Part shown: piece by piece, positions 52,891 through 62,599 of the stretch
Position numbering within the stretch: position 1 is the stretch's first letter
Layout: each line of letters opens with the position of its first letter
Assembly (NCBI GenBank): GCA_016875875.1
Contig: VGOP01000009.1
Span: 1 to 64,000, forward strand
DNA: 64,000 nt
From: Chloroflexota bacterium
Lineage (GTDB): Bacteria; Chloroflexota; Dehalococcoidia; GIF9; UBA5629
Direction of reading: 5' to 3'
Notes under the pieces: model-generated
The model's database searches: none
Seen by the model: the letters and a program-made list of their open reading frames with translations, nothing else
What the model was told of the DNA's origin: nothing
Program-made: the position numbers and the translations under genes

Positions 52891-55023
52891 ATGACAATGA
52901 AACTTGTTGTTGTCGAATCACCAGCTAAATCAAGGACAATAAGCAGGATACTGGGTAAGGGTTATGATATCAAGGCGACCCTGGGGCATGTGCGTGACTT
53001 GCCCAAAAGTGAATTGGGCATAGATACGGCCAATGACTTTGCTCCCAGATATGTCGTTATCAAACAGAGGAGACCTGTCATAACTGAGCTAAAGAAGTCG
53101 GCTAATAGTGCCTCAGCAGTTTATCTGGCCACAGACCCTGACCGGGAGGGAGAGGCGATTTCTTGGCATCTGATCGAGTCCATTAAGCTGGGTAAAAACA
53201 AGGTGCCCATTCACCGGGTTGTCTTTCATGAGATAACCAAAGATGCTGTGGAAAAGGCTTTTCACCATCCCCGCTCTATCGACATGAACTTGGTTGATGC
53301 TCAGCAGGCACGGCGTGTTTTGGACAGATTGGTTGGCTATAAGCTGAGCCCGTTGTTATGGCGGAAGGTGCAAAGAGGACTTTCTGCGGGTAGAGTTCAG
53401 TCAGCAGCCTTGAGAATTATTGTTGACCGGGAGCGAGAGATACAAAATTTTGTCCGTATGGAGTACTGGACTATTGAGGCTGAATTGGCTAAAAGTTTGA
53501 CGGAAGCTACGAAAACCAGTTTCAGAGCTTTGCTTATAGGCCTGACTGATGGCAAGAAGCTGGAGATGCCTAACCAAGAGGAAGCCAAGAAGATTGAAGA
53601 CGAGTTGAGGAAGGCCGACTATGCGGTTAAGAAAGTGATGGTAAAAGAGATAGCCCGCCAACCGGCGCCACCGTTTACAACCAGCACCATGCAGCAGGAG
53701 GCATGGCGCAAGCTAAGGTTCACTGCTCAAAGGACCATGATTATCGCTCAGCAGCTTTATGAAGGCATACAGTTGGGCGAAGAGGGCTCGGTTGGGTTGA
53801 TTACCTATATGCGTACCGATTCCACTAATGTGGCTGCCAGCGCCATAGCTGAGACCAGAGATTTCATTACCAGCAAATACGGTGCTCGTTTTTTGCCCCC
53901 ACATCCGCGTTCGTTTGGCAAGAGAGGTAAATGGGCGCAGGAAGCACATGAAGCTATTCGACCTACAAAGATTTATCGGGAACCTGACCAACTTCGCCCC
54001 TATCTCAAACCAGAGCAACTTAGACTTTATGAGCTTATATGGAAGCGGATGGTAGCAAGTCAGATGGCGGCAGCCTCGATGGATACTACCACTGTTGAAG
54101 TAGAAGCCAAATGTTCCGAATCCCAGAAGGGATATTTGCTGAGAGCAGCCAGCTCCGTAGTAAAGTTCCCAGGCTTTATAACTTTGTACAGTGAAGGGAA
54201 AGATGAGGACGGAGAAGAAGACAAGGCAGTCATCCTCCCGGAATTGAAAGCAGGTGACAAATTAGTTTTACTGGACCTTTTCCCTGAGCAGCGTTTTACT
54301 CAGCCACCGTTTCGCTATACTGAGGCTACATTAATAAAAGCGCTGGAACAAAAAGGAATCGGTCGTCCCAGCACCTACGCTCCAATCATATCTACCATCC
54401 AAGAAAGAGGTTATGTATATAAGGAAAGTGGTAGGCTTTGCCCTGACGAGATAGGCTTCATTGTGAATGATCTCTTAACTCAGCACTTTCCTGAAATCGT
54501 TGACCTGGATTTCACGGCTCAGCTTGAGGAAGAACTAGACGAGATTGCCCGGGGTGAGAGGGGTTGGGTATCAGTTTTGAGAGATTTCTACATTCCTTTT
54601 GAGGAGACGCTGAACCAAGCCTCTGAGAAGATAGAAAGAATTAACGTTGCTAAGCCAACAGAGGAAGTCTGTCCTGAGTGTGGTCGCCCGATGGTATTAA
54701 AGACAGGACGGTTCGGCAAGTTCCTAGCCTGCAGTGGCTATCCCGACTGCAAGAAGACTATGCCTTTCAAGGTCAAAACCGGTGTCTCCTGCCCACAATG
54801 TGGAAAGGAGTTGATAGAGAGAAAAACAAAGAAAAAGCGCATTTTCTATGGTTGCAGTGGTTTCCCACAATGTCAATTTGCAGTTAATCGCAGGCCGGTT
54901 CCACAACCCTGCCCTCAGTGTGGCAAGCTCCTCATTATTTATCGAGACGGTTGGGTGAAATGCACTGCCTGCGAATATAAAGATAAATTAGATGAATTAG
55001 AAAAAATAGGAGCGGCAGCATGA
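52891..55023 (+). CDS. topA: DNA topoisomerase I
   Basis: 710 residues. TOPRIM domain with VVESPAKSRTISRIL and DPDREGEAISWH, active-site Tyr306 in LITYMRTDSTN, and three C-terminal zinc-ribbon repeats (CPECGRPM, CPQCGKEL, CPQCGKLL, each with a partner Cys pair). Type IA enzyme relaxing negative supercoils. An ATG two codons in (52897) may be the true start. Ends in an ATGA overlap with aroQ. Confidence 0.98.
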   Translation: MTMKLVVVESPAKSRTISRILGKGYDIKATLGHVRDLPKSELGIDTANDFAPRYVVIKQRRPVITELKKSANSASAVYLATDPDREGEAISWHLIESIKLGKNKVPIHRVVFHEITKDAVEKAFHHPRSIDMNLVDAQQARRVLDRLVGYKLSPLLWRKVQRGLSAGRVQSAALRIIVDREREIQNFVRMEYWTIEAELAKSLTEATKTSFRALLIGLTDGKKLEMPNQEEAKKIEDELRKADYAVKKVMVKEIARQPAPPFTTSTMQQEAWRKLRFTAQRTMIIAQQLYEGIQLGEEGSVGLITYMRTDSTNVAASAIAETRDFITSKYGARFLPPHPRSFGKRGKWAQEAHEAIRPTKIYREPDQLRPYLKPEQLRLYELIWKRMVASQMAAASMDTTTVEVEAKCSESQKGYLLRAASSVVKFPGFITLYSEGKDEDGEEDKAVILPELKAGDKLVLLDLFPEQRFTQPPFRYTEATLIKALEQKGIGRPSTYAPIISTIQERGYVYKESGRLCPDEIGFIVNDLLTQHFPEIVDLDFTAQLEEELDEIARGERGWVSVLRDFYIPFEETLNQASEKIERINVAKPTEEVCPECGRPMVLKTGRFGKFLACSGYPDCKKTMPFKVKTGVSCPQCGKELIERKTKKKRIFYGCSGFPQCQFAVNRRPVPQPCPQCGKLLIIYRDGWVKCTACEYKDKLDELEKIGAAA

Positions 55024-55460
55024 AAATCATGGTTATCAACGGACCGAACCTTAACATATTAGGCAAGCGGAATAAAGCCCTTTATGGCGATAAAACATTG
55101 TCACAGATTGACACCCTTTTGAAAAAGGAAGGGGAGGATCTGGGGGTGGATATAGTTAGCTTTCAGTCAAATAATGAAGGTGCACTTATTGACTTCATCC
55201 AGAAGAGTTCCTCTGAAGTTAGCGGCATAATCATAAACCCGGGAGCACTCACTCACTATGGTTTTTCTTTACGGGATGCCTTGGCTGATAGTGGATTGCC
55301 GGTTATTGAGATTCATCTGTCCAACATTTATGCCCGTGAAGAATGGCGAGCCAAATCGGTAATTGCACCTATCGCCAAAGGGCAAATTAGTGGTTTGGGT
55401 TGGCGTGGATATGTTGCTGCGCTGCGAATTCTAGCTGATGAACTGAAGGCAGAAAAGTAA
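55020..55460 (+). CDS. aroQ: 3-dehydroquinate dehydratase, type II
   Basis: 146 residues. NGPNLNILGKRNKALYGDKTL with the catalytic Tyr, FQSNNEGALIDFI, INPGALTHYGFSLRDAL, and the catalytic His in EIHLSNIYAREEWR. Third step-family enzyme of the shikimate pathway; aroA is at 24619. Start overlaps the topA stop. Confidence 0.97.
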   Translation: MKIMVINGPNLNILGKRNKALYGDKTLSQIDTLLKKEGEDLGVDIVSFQSNNEGALIDFIQKSSSEVSGIIINPGALTHYGFSLRDALADSGLPVIEIHLSNIYAREEWRAKSVIAPIAKGQISGLGWRGYVAALRILADELKAEK

Positions 55461-55462
55461 GA

Positions 55463-56539
55463 GTGAGCCGGCTGCAGAAACTACGGCAGAGTCTAACACA
55501 AAGGGAGTTGGATATCCTTGTAGTTTCTCAGTCGGAAAACCGGCGTTATCTTTCTGGTTTTACTGGCTCATTGGGTTGGCTGCTTATTTCTGAGAATAGT
55601 ACTTATTTAGCCGTGGACTTCCGTTATGTAGAGCAAGCTAGGAAGGAAGCACCGGATTTTGATGTGATTCATATAAAAGGTGACGTGGTAAGTTGGTTGC
55701 CGAAATTGGTCTCGGATTTAGGATATAAAAAGATGGGCTTTGAAGCCAACCAGGTTCCTTTTATCACCTGCCAGCAGCTGTGTAAAACGGTAGGCGATGA
55801 CAATAATAAGATTAAACTTGTTCCAACTACTGGATTGGTGGAGTCCATTCGCGCTATCAAGGAGCCTGAGGAGCTAAAGTTCATAATTGAAGCAGTTGAA
55901 TTAGCTGATGCCGCTTTTAACCATGCTAAATCAATTATCCGTCCCGGAATTAGCGAAAAAGAGTTGGCTTGGGCATTGGAGAAATTCCTCCGAGAAAAGG
56001 GTAGCGAAGCCGTGCCTTTTGAGATCATCGTGGCCTCTGGCCCCAATGCGGCTTCGCCTCATGCTAAGCCCTCAGAACAGCGCCTTAAAAAAAATGTACC
56101 TGTGGTGGTTGATTTGGGGGCACGGGTGAATGGCTATTGCAGTGACCTCAGCCGTACCTTTTTTCTAGGTGATGAGGACAAGACTTTTTTTAAAATTTAT
56201 GATATTGTTTTGGGTGCACAATTAACTGCTCTGGCAACAATAGGTGCTGGCATGAATGGCGACCAAGCTGATCGACTAGCCCGGGCGGTTATTGAAAAGG
56301 CAGGCTATGGTGATGCTTTTGGTCATGGGTTAGGACATGGCGTTGGCTTAGAGGCTCATGAATCGCCAAGGCTTGGGCCTAATTCTTCAGATTCGTTAGT
56401 TGATGACATGGTTTTCACTGTAGAACCCGGGATTTATATAGCTGGCTGGGGTGGAGTTAGGATTGAAGATACAGTTGTAATGGAGAACGGCAGAGTTAAA
56501 GCCCTTACCAAGGCGGAGAAGATAGCAAACATCTGTTAG
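55463..56539 (+). CDS. pepQ: Xaa-Pro peptidase (M24 family)
   Basis: 358 residues, GTG start two bases after aroQ. N-terminal creatinase-like domain (LDILVVSQSENRRYLSGFTG), then the pita-bread fold: metal ligands Asp in VVDLGARVNGYCSDLSRTF, His in FGHGLGHGVGLEAHE, Glu in TVEPGIYI and Glu in VRIEDTVV. Cleaves the bond next to proline; both Xaa-Pro dipeptidase and aminopeptidase P fit. Before efp, as in many Gram-positive-type genomes. Confidence 0.94.
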   Translation: MSRLQKLRQSLTQRELDILVVSQSENRRYLSGFTGSLGWLLISENSTYLAVDFRYVEQARKEAPDFDVIHIKGDVVSWLPKLVSDLGYKKMGFEANQVPFITCQQLCKTVGDDNNKIKLVPTTGLVESIRAIKEPEELKFIIEAVELADAAFNHAKSIIRPGISEKELAWALEKFLREKGSEAVPFEIIVASGPNAASPHAKPSEQRLKKNVPVVVDLGARVNGYCSDLSRTFFLGDEDKTFFKIYDIVLGAQLTALATIGAGMNGDQADRLARAVIEKAGYGDAFGHGLGHGVGLEAHESPRLGPNSSDSLVDDMVFTVEPGIYIAGWGGVRIEDTVVMENGRVKALTKAEKIANIC

Positions 56540-56554
56540 GAGGGTAGTCACCTT

Positions 56555-57115
56555 ATGATAGACGCTGGAGAGTTAAAAAGAGGAATAACTATTGAACTGG
56601 ATGGGCAGTTGTATCAGGTTCTTGATTACCAGCATATTAAGATGGGACGGGGCTCAGCACAGGTTCGGCTGAAACTTCGTGATGTTCGTGCTGGGCATAA
56701 TACTGAACGCTCCTTCCAGGCCAGTGAGACATTTACTAGAGCTTTCCTTGAACGTCGCCCTGTACAGTACCTTTATAATGATGGCAGCCTTTACCATTTT
56801 ATGGATACCAAGACCTTCGAGCAGATACCTTTTGATAAATCAATGCTTGGTGATACGCTGAACTACTTGAAAGACGGGTCGAACTTGGAAATACTGACAC
56901 ACAAAGGCAAATCTGTGGGAATACAATTACCTGTTTCAGTAGAGCTTAAGGTAACGGAAACAGGCCCTGGCTTCAAAGGGGATACCGCCTCAGCCGGCAC
57001 CAAACCAGCTAAGATGGAGACGGGAATTACTATTAAAGTTCCCTTTTTCATAAATACTGGCGATACTATTAAGGTTGATACTCGCACTGGGGACTACCTA
57101 GAGAGGGTAAGCTGA
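56555..57115 (+). CDS. efp: Elongation factor P with Arg at the tip
   Basis: 186 residues, full length. Three beta-barrel domains. KOW-like domain I with DYQHIKMGRGSAQVR, EF-P signature VELKVTETGPGFKGDTAS, and a KVDTRTGDYLERV end. Relieves ribosome stalling at polyproline. The loop that normally reads Pro-Gly-Lys-Gly reads MGRG, so residue 32 at the tip is Arg instead of the lysine that is lysylated in E. coli. RBS AGGAGGG. Confidence 0.97.
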   Translation: MIDAGELKRGITIELDGQLYQVLDYQHIKMGRGSAQVRLKLRDVRAGHNTERSFQASETFTRAFLERRPVQYLYNDGSLYHFMDTKTFEQIPFDKSMLGDTLNYLKDGSNLEILTHKGKSVGIQLPVSVELKVTETGPGFKGDTASAGTKPAKMETGITIKVPFFINTGDTIKVDTRTGDYLERVS

Positions 57116-57119
57116 ATCT

Positions 57120-57770
57120 TTGATAAAAGCTGACCTTCATATTCACACCACATACTCCATGGATTGCACCATGTCCCTGGAGCAGATAATTGACCGCTGT
57201 CTTGAAGTTGGCATCAACTGCCTCGGCGTAGCTGACCATAACACTATTGCCGGAGCTCTAAAGCTGAAAGAAATGGCACCTTTCCTAATTATCGTCGGTG
57301 AAGAGATCCTGACTTTGGGTGGTGAGATCATAGGGTTCTTTCTCACCCAGGAGATTCCTAGCAAATTGTCCATAGAAGAAACTATAGCCCAGATCAAAGC
57401 TCAGGGAGGGCTGGTATGTATTCCACATCCCTATGACAGCTTGCGTTTATCAATATTTAGAAACAAAGTATTGAAAGGCGTAATGCCAGAGATTGATATT
57501 ATCGAGGCTTTCAACGCCCGTAGTCTTTTTTCACCTGGCAGCTCATCCAGAGCCTGGAAGCTAGCACAAAAATATGGCAAGCCTGCCAGTGCCGGCAGTG
57601 ATGCCCATACACTACCTGAAATAGGCAATGCCTATGTTGAAATGCCGGAATTCAATGGAAAAGATGACTTTCTGGCCTCCCTGGCTAAGGGAAAAATTTC
57701 TGGTAGTATGTCGAACCCAGCTGCTCATTTCGTCAGCACCTGGAATAGACTGAAAAAACAATTGTCATAG
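57120..57770 (+). CDS. PHP-domain phosphoesterase
   Basis: 216 residues, TTG start five bases after efp. Metal ligands in ADLHIHTTYSMDC, VADHNTIAGAL, CIPHPYDS and AGSDAHTLPEIG match the PHP superfamily. Members include histidinol phosphatase, polymerase-linked exonucleases and 3',5'-nucleoside bisphosphate phosphatases. The short single-domain form fits a small-molecule or nucleotide phosphoesterase. Exact substrate not clear. Confidence 0.85.
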   Translation: MIKADLHIHTTYSMDCTMSLEQIIDRCLEVGINCLGVADHNTIAGALKLKEMAPFLIIVGEEILTLGGEIIGFFLTQEIPSKLSIEETIAQIKAQGGLVCIPHPYDSLRLSIFRNKVLKGVMPEIDIIEAFNARSLFSPGSSSRAWKLAQKYGKPASAGSDAHTLPEIGNAYVEMPEFNGKDDFLASLAKGKISGSMSNPAAHFVSTWNRLKKQLS

Positions 57771-57781
57771 GAGTGGTTCAC

Positions 57782-58597
57782 TTGTTGACCATCGGTTGGT
57801 TTTCAACCGGCAGAGATAAGGCAGCAAGGCGACTTCTGCAAGTTGTATGCCCAAAAATTCGAAGTGGTGAAATCGAGGGCAAGATTAGTTTTGTCTTTAG
57901 TAATCGCGAACCCGGCGAAACTAAAGAGAGTGATTTATTCCTTGAGCTAGTTCGAAGCTATGGTGTTCCACTGATTGGCTTTTCCTCAGAGAAATTCAAA
58001 ACCGCGCAAGGAATAACAGGCAAGGCGGAAAGCGAAAAATTATCAGAGTGGCGCCTCGATTTTGATAGGGAGGTTATGAAAAGACTAACTGGTTTCCGTC
58101 CAGACCTGTGCGTGCTTGCTGGCTATATGCTTATTGTCGGGGAAGAGATGTGCCATAAATATGACATGATTAACCTGCATCCAGCGGCTCCCGGAGGGCC
58201 TAAAGGTAGCTGGCAGGAGGTAATCTGGGCATTGATTGAGAATAATGCTGCAGAATCCGGGGTAATGATGCACCTGGTAACGCCTGAGTTGGACAGGGGG
58301 CCGGTAATAGCTTATTGCACTTATCCTATTAGAGGTGAACATTTTGATAAATATTGGCGGGAAATAGATGGTCGCTCTGTAGCTGAGATAAAAAAGGCAC
58401 AAGGTGAAAACAATGCACTTTTTAAACTTATCCGCCAGCATGGGCTAGCCAGAGAATTCCCTCTTATCGTGTCGACTTTGAGAGCCTTCGGCCGTGGTGA
58501 GGTTAAAATAGAAGCTGGCAAAATTTTTGATCGTTATGAGAAATCGATACCGGGGTACAACCTTAGTGATGAAGTAAATAAAGCAGTGGAATCGTGA
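57782..58597 (+). CDS. Formyltransferase-family protein (PurN-like)
   Basis: 271 residues from the TTG at 57782, which has AGGAG nine bases ahead; the GTG at 57773 sits on that site. PurN fold with catalytic Asn-His in MINLHPAAPGGPKG and Asp in VTPELDRGPVIAYC. Longer than PurN (~200 residues), with a C-terminal extension. May transfer formyl to a phosphoribosyl or other amine. No other purine genes nearby. Confidence 0.75.
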   Translation: MLTIGWFSTGRDKAARRLLQVVCPKIRSGEIEGKISFVFSNREPGETKESDLFLELVRSYGVPLIGFSSEKFKTAQGITGKAESEKLSEWRLDFDREVMKRLTGFRPDLCVLAGYMLIVGEEMCHKYDMINLHPAAPGGPKGSWQEVIWALIENNAAESGVMMHLVTPELDRGPVIAYCTYPIRGEHFDKYWREIDGRSVAEIKKAQGENNALFKLIRQHGLAREFPLIVSTLRAFGRGEVKIEAGKIFDRYEKSIPGYNLSDEVNKAVES

Positions 58598-59583
58598 TGA
58601 GCCTAATTTGTTTTGATCTCGAGGGGCCATTAGCTACTCAGGATAATGCCTATGAGCTTATGAAGCTGTTCCCTGATGGAGGCAGGATTTTTGAGGTCAT
58701 CAGCCGCTATGATGATTTGCTCACTTTAGGAGCCAGGCTGGACTACGAGCCCGGTGACACTTTAGCCCTTATTGCACCCTTCCTGGTTTACCACGGGATA
58801 AAAGAGGATGACATTTCTGCCTTAGCCAGAAAAGCAACCTTAACCAATGGAGCTATTAGCCTTATCTCCCGACTGAGTGCTCAGGGCTGGAAAATATTCT
58901 GCATCAGCACCAGCTATGAGCAGTATGCCAGGCATATAGCTTTTAGACTTGGCATTTTTTCGCAAAATGTTGCCTGTACTTCTTGCCCACTGGATAAATT
59001 CTCTAAACAGTTAAATAAAGAAGATTTCTGCTATGTAGAGACGGTGGAGAAAAATATTTTGGATAAACATCCAATCGACGACATCTGGATAAAGAAAAGG
59101 CTTGACCGTTTTTACTGGAAGGAACTGCCCAAGACCAATCTGGGTCTACTCATAGAACAGGTGCAACCTGTTGGCGGACAGCGTAAGGTGGAAGCCTTGC
59201 GCCATTTCGCCACAGCTCAAGGGCAATCTTTCTCCAACTGTGTAGTGGTTGGTGATAGCATTACCGACTTCAAGATGCTTCAGGCTGTTGAGCAGGCTGG
59301 TGGACTGGCGATTGCCTTCAATGCTAACGAGTATGCCCTACCCTATGCTACCATAGGTTTAGCCTCTACACACCTTGACGACCTGCGGCCGGTGTTAGAA
59401 GCCTGGAATAAGGGCAAACGGTCGGCCGTGGAAAAGCTGGTCAAAGAAAAAGAAAAAGCCGGTGGGAACGCTAACAGGGAGCACTTTCACTGGCTTGCCG
59501 GAATTAAAAAAATAGGGACTCCTCTTGAAATCCACAAGCGAATCCGCCGTGTTGTTCGAGAAGAGGCAGCTAAGCTAGGCTGA
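58597..59583 (+). CDS. HAD-superfamily protein, EhaR-like
   Basis: 328 residues from the ATG at 58597, overlapping the previous stop (TGATG). The start, FDLEGPLATQDNAYELMK, then ISRYDDLL and PGDTLALIAPFL, matches archaeal EhaR proteins, which occur with energy-converting hydrogenase A genes. HAD motif I is usually Asp-x-Asp; here it is Asp-Leu-Glu. The late motif VVGDSITDFKMLQAV is a regular HAD motif IV. No hydrogenase gene is present. Confidence 0.75.
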   Translation: MSLICFDLEGPLATQDNAYELMKLFPDGGRIFEVISRYDDLLTLGARLDYEPGDTLALIAPFLVYHGIKEDDISALARKATLTNGAISLISRLSAQGWKIFCISTSYEQYARHIAFRLGIFSQNVACTSCPLDKFSKQLNKEDFCYVETVEKNILDKHPIDDIWIKKRLDRFYWKELPKTNLGLLIEQVQPVGGQRKVEALRHFATAQGQSFSNCVVVGDSITDFKMLQAVEQAGGLAIAFNANEYALPYATIGLASTHLDDLRPVLEAWNKGKRSAVEKLVKEKEKAGGNANREHFHWLAGIKKIGTPLEIHKRIRRVVREEAAKLG

Positions 59584-59589
59584 GTTCAA

Positions 59590-60555
59590 ATGGCTCAAAT
59601 TGAGGTAGTCGGTTTTGGAGCGATGAATATCGACCGTCTGTACCGGGTCGAGAAGCTTGTCGTTGACGGCGAGCAAATGGTGACAGATTTCATGTCTCTT
59701 CCCGGTGGGTCTGCGGCTAACACTATTTACGGCTTGGCTAAGCTCGGTGTTAAGACAGGATTCGTCGGTGCTGTAGGCATGGACGATGATGGGAAAGAAT
59801 TGCTCAATGATTTCAAGGCTGCCGCAGTCGATATCAGTCAAATCAGGGCTAAGAAAGCGGCGACAGGCTCCACAACCTGCATCAGCGATAAGTTGGGAAG
59901 ACGAGTCATATATGTCTCCCCCGGAGCTAATAGTCTATTAAACCCCAAGAATATAGGCCTCGCTTATTTGAACCCGGTTCAGATAGTTCACCTGTCTTCC
60001 TTTGCTGATGACAAGCAGCTTAAACTTCAAGTCGACTTAGTAAAAAAACTTGTGAAGTCAGTCAGGGTCAGCCTGTCTCCCGGTATGCTTTACGCTGCTA
60101 AAGGGCTGAAAGCCTTAATGCCTTTACTTGAGAAGACGCACATTGTCTTCATGAACCGTGAGGAAATCGAGCGATTGACAGGCAAGGATTTCAAGGCCGG
60201 AGCCCGGGAACTTGTGAAATCAGGCTGCCGGATTGTCGTCGTAACTTTGGGCAAAGGTCTGGTTAAGGGCAAAGCTGGGACGGTTACTGCCTATACCTGT
60301 GCTGGGGAAAAGGAATATGAAGTTGAGTCCCAAACAGGAAGCCCAAAATCTCCGTTGGAGACCACCGGTGCTGGAGATGCTTTTTCTGCCGGCTTTCTCT
60401 TCGGTTTCCTCAAAGGCAAAGGGATTGAAGAATGTGGGTTGCTCGGCGATATAATGGCAAGCTTTGCTATCAGGGAAGTCGGTGCTCGAAAAGGGCTTCC
60501 GACCTTAGCTCAGTTATCCCAGAGATACCTCAAACGCTCAGGATGTCGCCTGTAA
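59590..60555 (+). CDS. PfkB-family carbohydrate/nucleoside kinase
   Basis: 321 residues. GFGAMNIDRLYRVEK at the start, LPGGSAANTIYGLAKLG for sugar binding, and TTGAGDAFSAGFLFG with the catalytic Asp. Phosphorylates a sugar or nucleoside; no specific family is certain. Six bases after the EhaR-like gene, and convergent with clpP four bases away. Confidence 0.9.
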   Translation: MAQIEVVGFGAMNIDRLYRVEKLVVDGEQMVTDFMSLPGGSAANTIYGLAKLGVKTGFVGAVGMDDDGKELLNDFKAAAVDISQIRAKKAATGSTTCISDKLGRRVIYVSPGANSLLNPKNIGLAYLNPVQIVHLSSFADDKQLKLQVDLVKKLVKSVRVSLSPGMLYAAKGLKALMPLLEKTHIVFMNREEIERLTGKDFKAGARELVKSGCRIVVVTLGKGLVKGKAGTVTAYTCAGEKEYEVESQTGSPKSPLETTGAGDAFSAGFLFGFLKGKGIEECGLLGDIMASFAIREVGARKGLPTLAQLSQRYLKRSGCRL

Positions 60556-60559
60556 ATGC

Positions 60560-61180
60560 CTAGCCTTTTTTCTGCCCCTTGACTGGTGCGCCGCTTAAAA
60601 TCTGGTCAACGATGCCATATTCCACAGCCTGCTCAGCATTAAGGTAGAAATCACGGTCGGTATCATGGGCAATTTTATCCATCGGCTGCCCGGTATGCTT
60701 AGCCAATATATTGCGAATCAGTTCCTGCAGCCTCATAATCTCTCGAGCAGCGATCTCAATATCGGCTGCTTGGCCCTGGGCACCGCCAACTGCCTGATGC
60801 ATGTGAATCGTGGAGTGTGGCAGGGCATAACGTTTACCTTTAGCTCCGGCAGCAAGAATAACCGTGGCCATACTGGCAGTCAACCCAACACAGATTGTTG
60901 ACACATCTGGCCGAACGAGTTGTATAGTGTCATAAATCGCTAGGCCAGCAGCGATAATTCCGCCCGGTGAATGGATGTAAAGGTTTATGTCCTTCTCCGG
61001 GTCCTCGTGCTCCAGGTAAAGAAGCTGTGCGATTATCAAACTGGCTATCTGGTCATTGATAGGTGTACCCAGAAAGACAATGCGCTCTTTTAAGAGCAGC
61101 GAGTAAATGTCAAAGGCTCGCTCGCCCCGGGCACCGCTTTCGATAACCATTGGAATAATGTTTTGTGGTAAATTTTTCAT
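60560..61180 (-). CDS. clpP: ATP-dependent Clp protease proteolytic subunit
   Basis: 206 residues. Catalytic Ser103 in [11 protein letters not shown], His128 in [13 protein letters not shown] and Asp in the C-terminal half ([13 protein letters not shown] region). Forms the 14-mer protease with ClpX or ClpA. Start overlaps the tig stop by four bases, the usual tig-clpP operon. Confidence 0.98.
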   Translation of the reverse strand: MKNLPQNIIPMVIESGARGERAFDIYSLLLKERIVFLGTPINDQIASLIIAQLLYLEHEDPEKDINLYIHSPGGIIAAGLAIYDTIQLVRPDVSTICVGLTASMATVILAAGAKGKRYALPHSTIHMHQAVGGAQGQAADIEIAAREIMRLQELIRNILAKHTGQPMDKIAHDTDRDFYLNAEQAVEYGIVDQILSGAPVKGQKKG

Positions 61181-62487
61181 TTTGCCTTCCCCTTTCTAGA
61201 ATGAGTAACTCGTTTTTGCTCTGTAGCTATCTGAACCAACCGCTCAACCGTTTTTCGACCTACCAGAAGCTGCTTGATAGGCTCACGAGTTTCCGGGAGG
61301 CTGAAAAACCTCCTTATCTCATCAGCCTGCTTATCCGCATCTTTTGCTGCCTTCTCAATCTCAGCATCTATTTCTGAATCATCGACTTCGATTTTTTCGG
61401 CTTCAGCTATTTTACCCAGAACCAGAGACCGGACAACACGTCGACTTGCCGTAGGGCGTAATTCTTCCACATGCCCCTCAAGTGTCTTGTTGATGGTCTT
61501 CAGGTAGTTCTCCAGGCCGGTGATTCCTTCAGCAAAGTGCCTTGCCTCGTCCCTGAGCAATCGGTCGATTTCTCCATCCACTAATACCGGTGGATATTCT
61601 ACTTCACTTAGTTCGACCGCAGCATCGACCGCCTTCTGCTCCAGCTCCGCGCGAGCCCTTTCCTCAGCCCTGGTTTTCAGATTGGACGCTATTTGCTCTC
61701 GCAGTGAAGCCAGGTCCTCTTTACCCAGACTTTTGGCGAATTCGTCATCGACCTCGGGCAGTGTTTTTTCCTTTATCTCCGTAGCTGTAACCTTGAAGGC
61801 ATGTTCTTTTCCAGCCAGCTCCTCCATTTCGTAGTCTGCAGGATAGGACAAGACAAAGCTTTTTTCTTCGCCTTTACTCATACCTTCCAGCTTCTCAGCG
61901 AAGCCAGGAAGAGGTAACCGGGCTTCTTTAAGGACCTCATATACAACGTCCTTACGGATAGGGAAAGATTCTCCGTCTCTCTTGCCCTCGACGTCGATGG
62001 TTACGATGTCGTCGAATTGGACTGGGCGGTCTACCGGTGACTGGATAGCTTGTTGATGCCGTAGTTGCTCGATGGTTGTCTCGACGTCTTCTTGGCTTAT
62101 TTCTACCGGCTTGGATTCAACCATTATCTTTGTATAATCTCCAAGCTTGATTGTAGGCTTGAGCGGCACAATGGCTTTAAAAATCAATGGCTCTGTCTGG
62201 ATAAGTTCGAACTGTGGTTGAGCAATGGGCTCTATCTTTTGCTCTTCCAGAGTCTCTTTATAGGCTGTTGGTATCAGGTCTTCCAGGGCTTCCTTGAATA
62301 AGGCATCTTTGCCAATGTGACGTTCCAGTATATCTCTGGGTGCCTTCCCTTTACGAAAGCCGGGTACGGAGACCCTTCTAACCAGGCGATTGTAAGCCTT
62401 GTCCAGGTATTTATCTACCTCGACGGGCTCCATCTCGATGTTTACTGCTACCTGGCTGTTCTCAACTGGCTCTGTAGATACCTTCAT
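61177..62487 (-). CDS. tig: Trigger factor
   Basis: 436 residues. N-terminal ribosome-binding loop [15 protein letters not shown], central FKBP-type PPIase domain (~150-245), and a C-terminal chaperone domain of long helices. Ribosome-associated chaperone and prolyl isomerase. A TATAAT-like -10 (62507-62502, minus strand) with no clear -35 lies 15 bases before the ATG. Confidence 0.97.
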   Translation of the reverse strand: MKVSTEPVENSQVAVNIEMEPVEVDKYLDKAYNRLVRRVSVPGFRKGKAPRDILERHIGKDALFKEALEDLIPTAYKETLEEQKIEPIAQPQFELIQTEPLIFKAIVPLKPTIKLGDYTKIMVESKPVEISQEDVETTIEQLRHQQAIQSPVDRPVQFDDIVTIDVEGKRDGESFPIRKDVVYEVLKEARLPLPGFAEKLEGMSKGEEKSFVLSYPADYEMEELAGKEHAFKVTATEIKEKTLPEVDDEFAKSLGKEDLASLREQIASNLKTRAEERARAELEQKAVDAAVELSEVEYPPVLVDGEIDRLLRDEARHFAEGITGLENYLKTINKTLEGHVEELRPTASRRVVRSLVLGKIAEAEKIEVDDSEIDAEIEKAAKDADKQADEIRRFFSLPETREPIKQLLVGRKTVERLVQIATEQKRVTHSRKGKAK

Positions 62488-62529
62488 TTTTACCCTTCTA
62501 TATTATACCTTACGGTATTATCTTCTGCG

Positions 62530-62562
62530 AAAAAAATTCCTCCATCCCCTGGCGGGAGGGAG
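62530..62562 (-). terminator. Rho-independent terminator after aspS
   Basis: Minus strand: a stem CTCCCTCCC/GGGATGGAG (one mismatch, five-base loop) is followed by GAATTTTTTT. It ends ~70 bases after the aspS stop and before tig. Confidence 0.75.
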
Positions 62563-62599
62563 ATAGAGGGAGGGGGGAAACTCAAATAGACCTGCCGCC

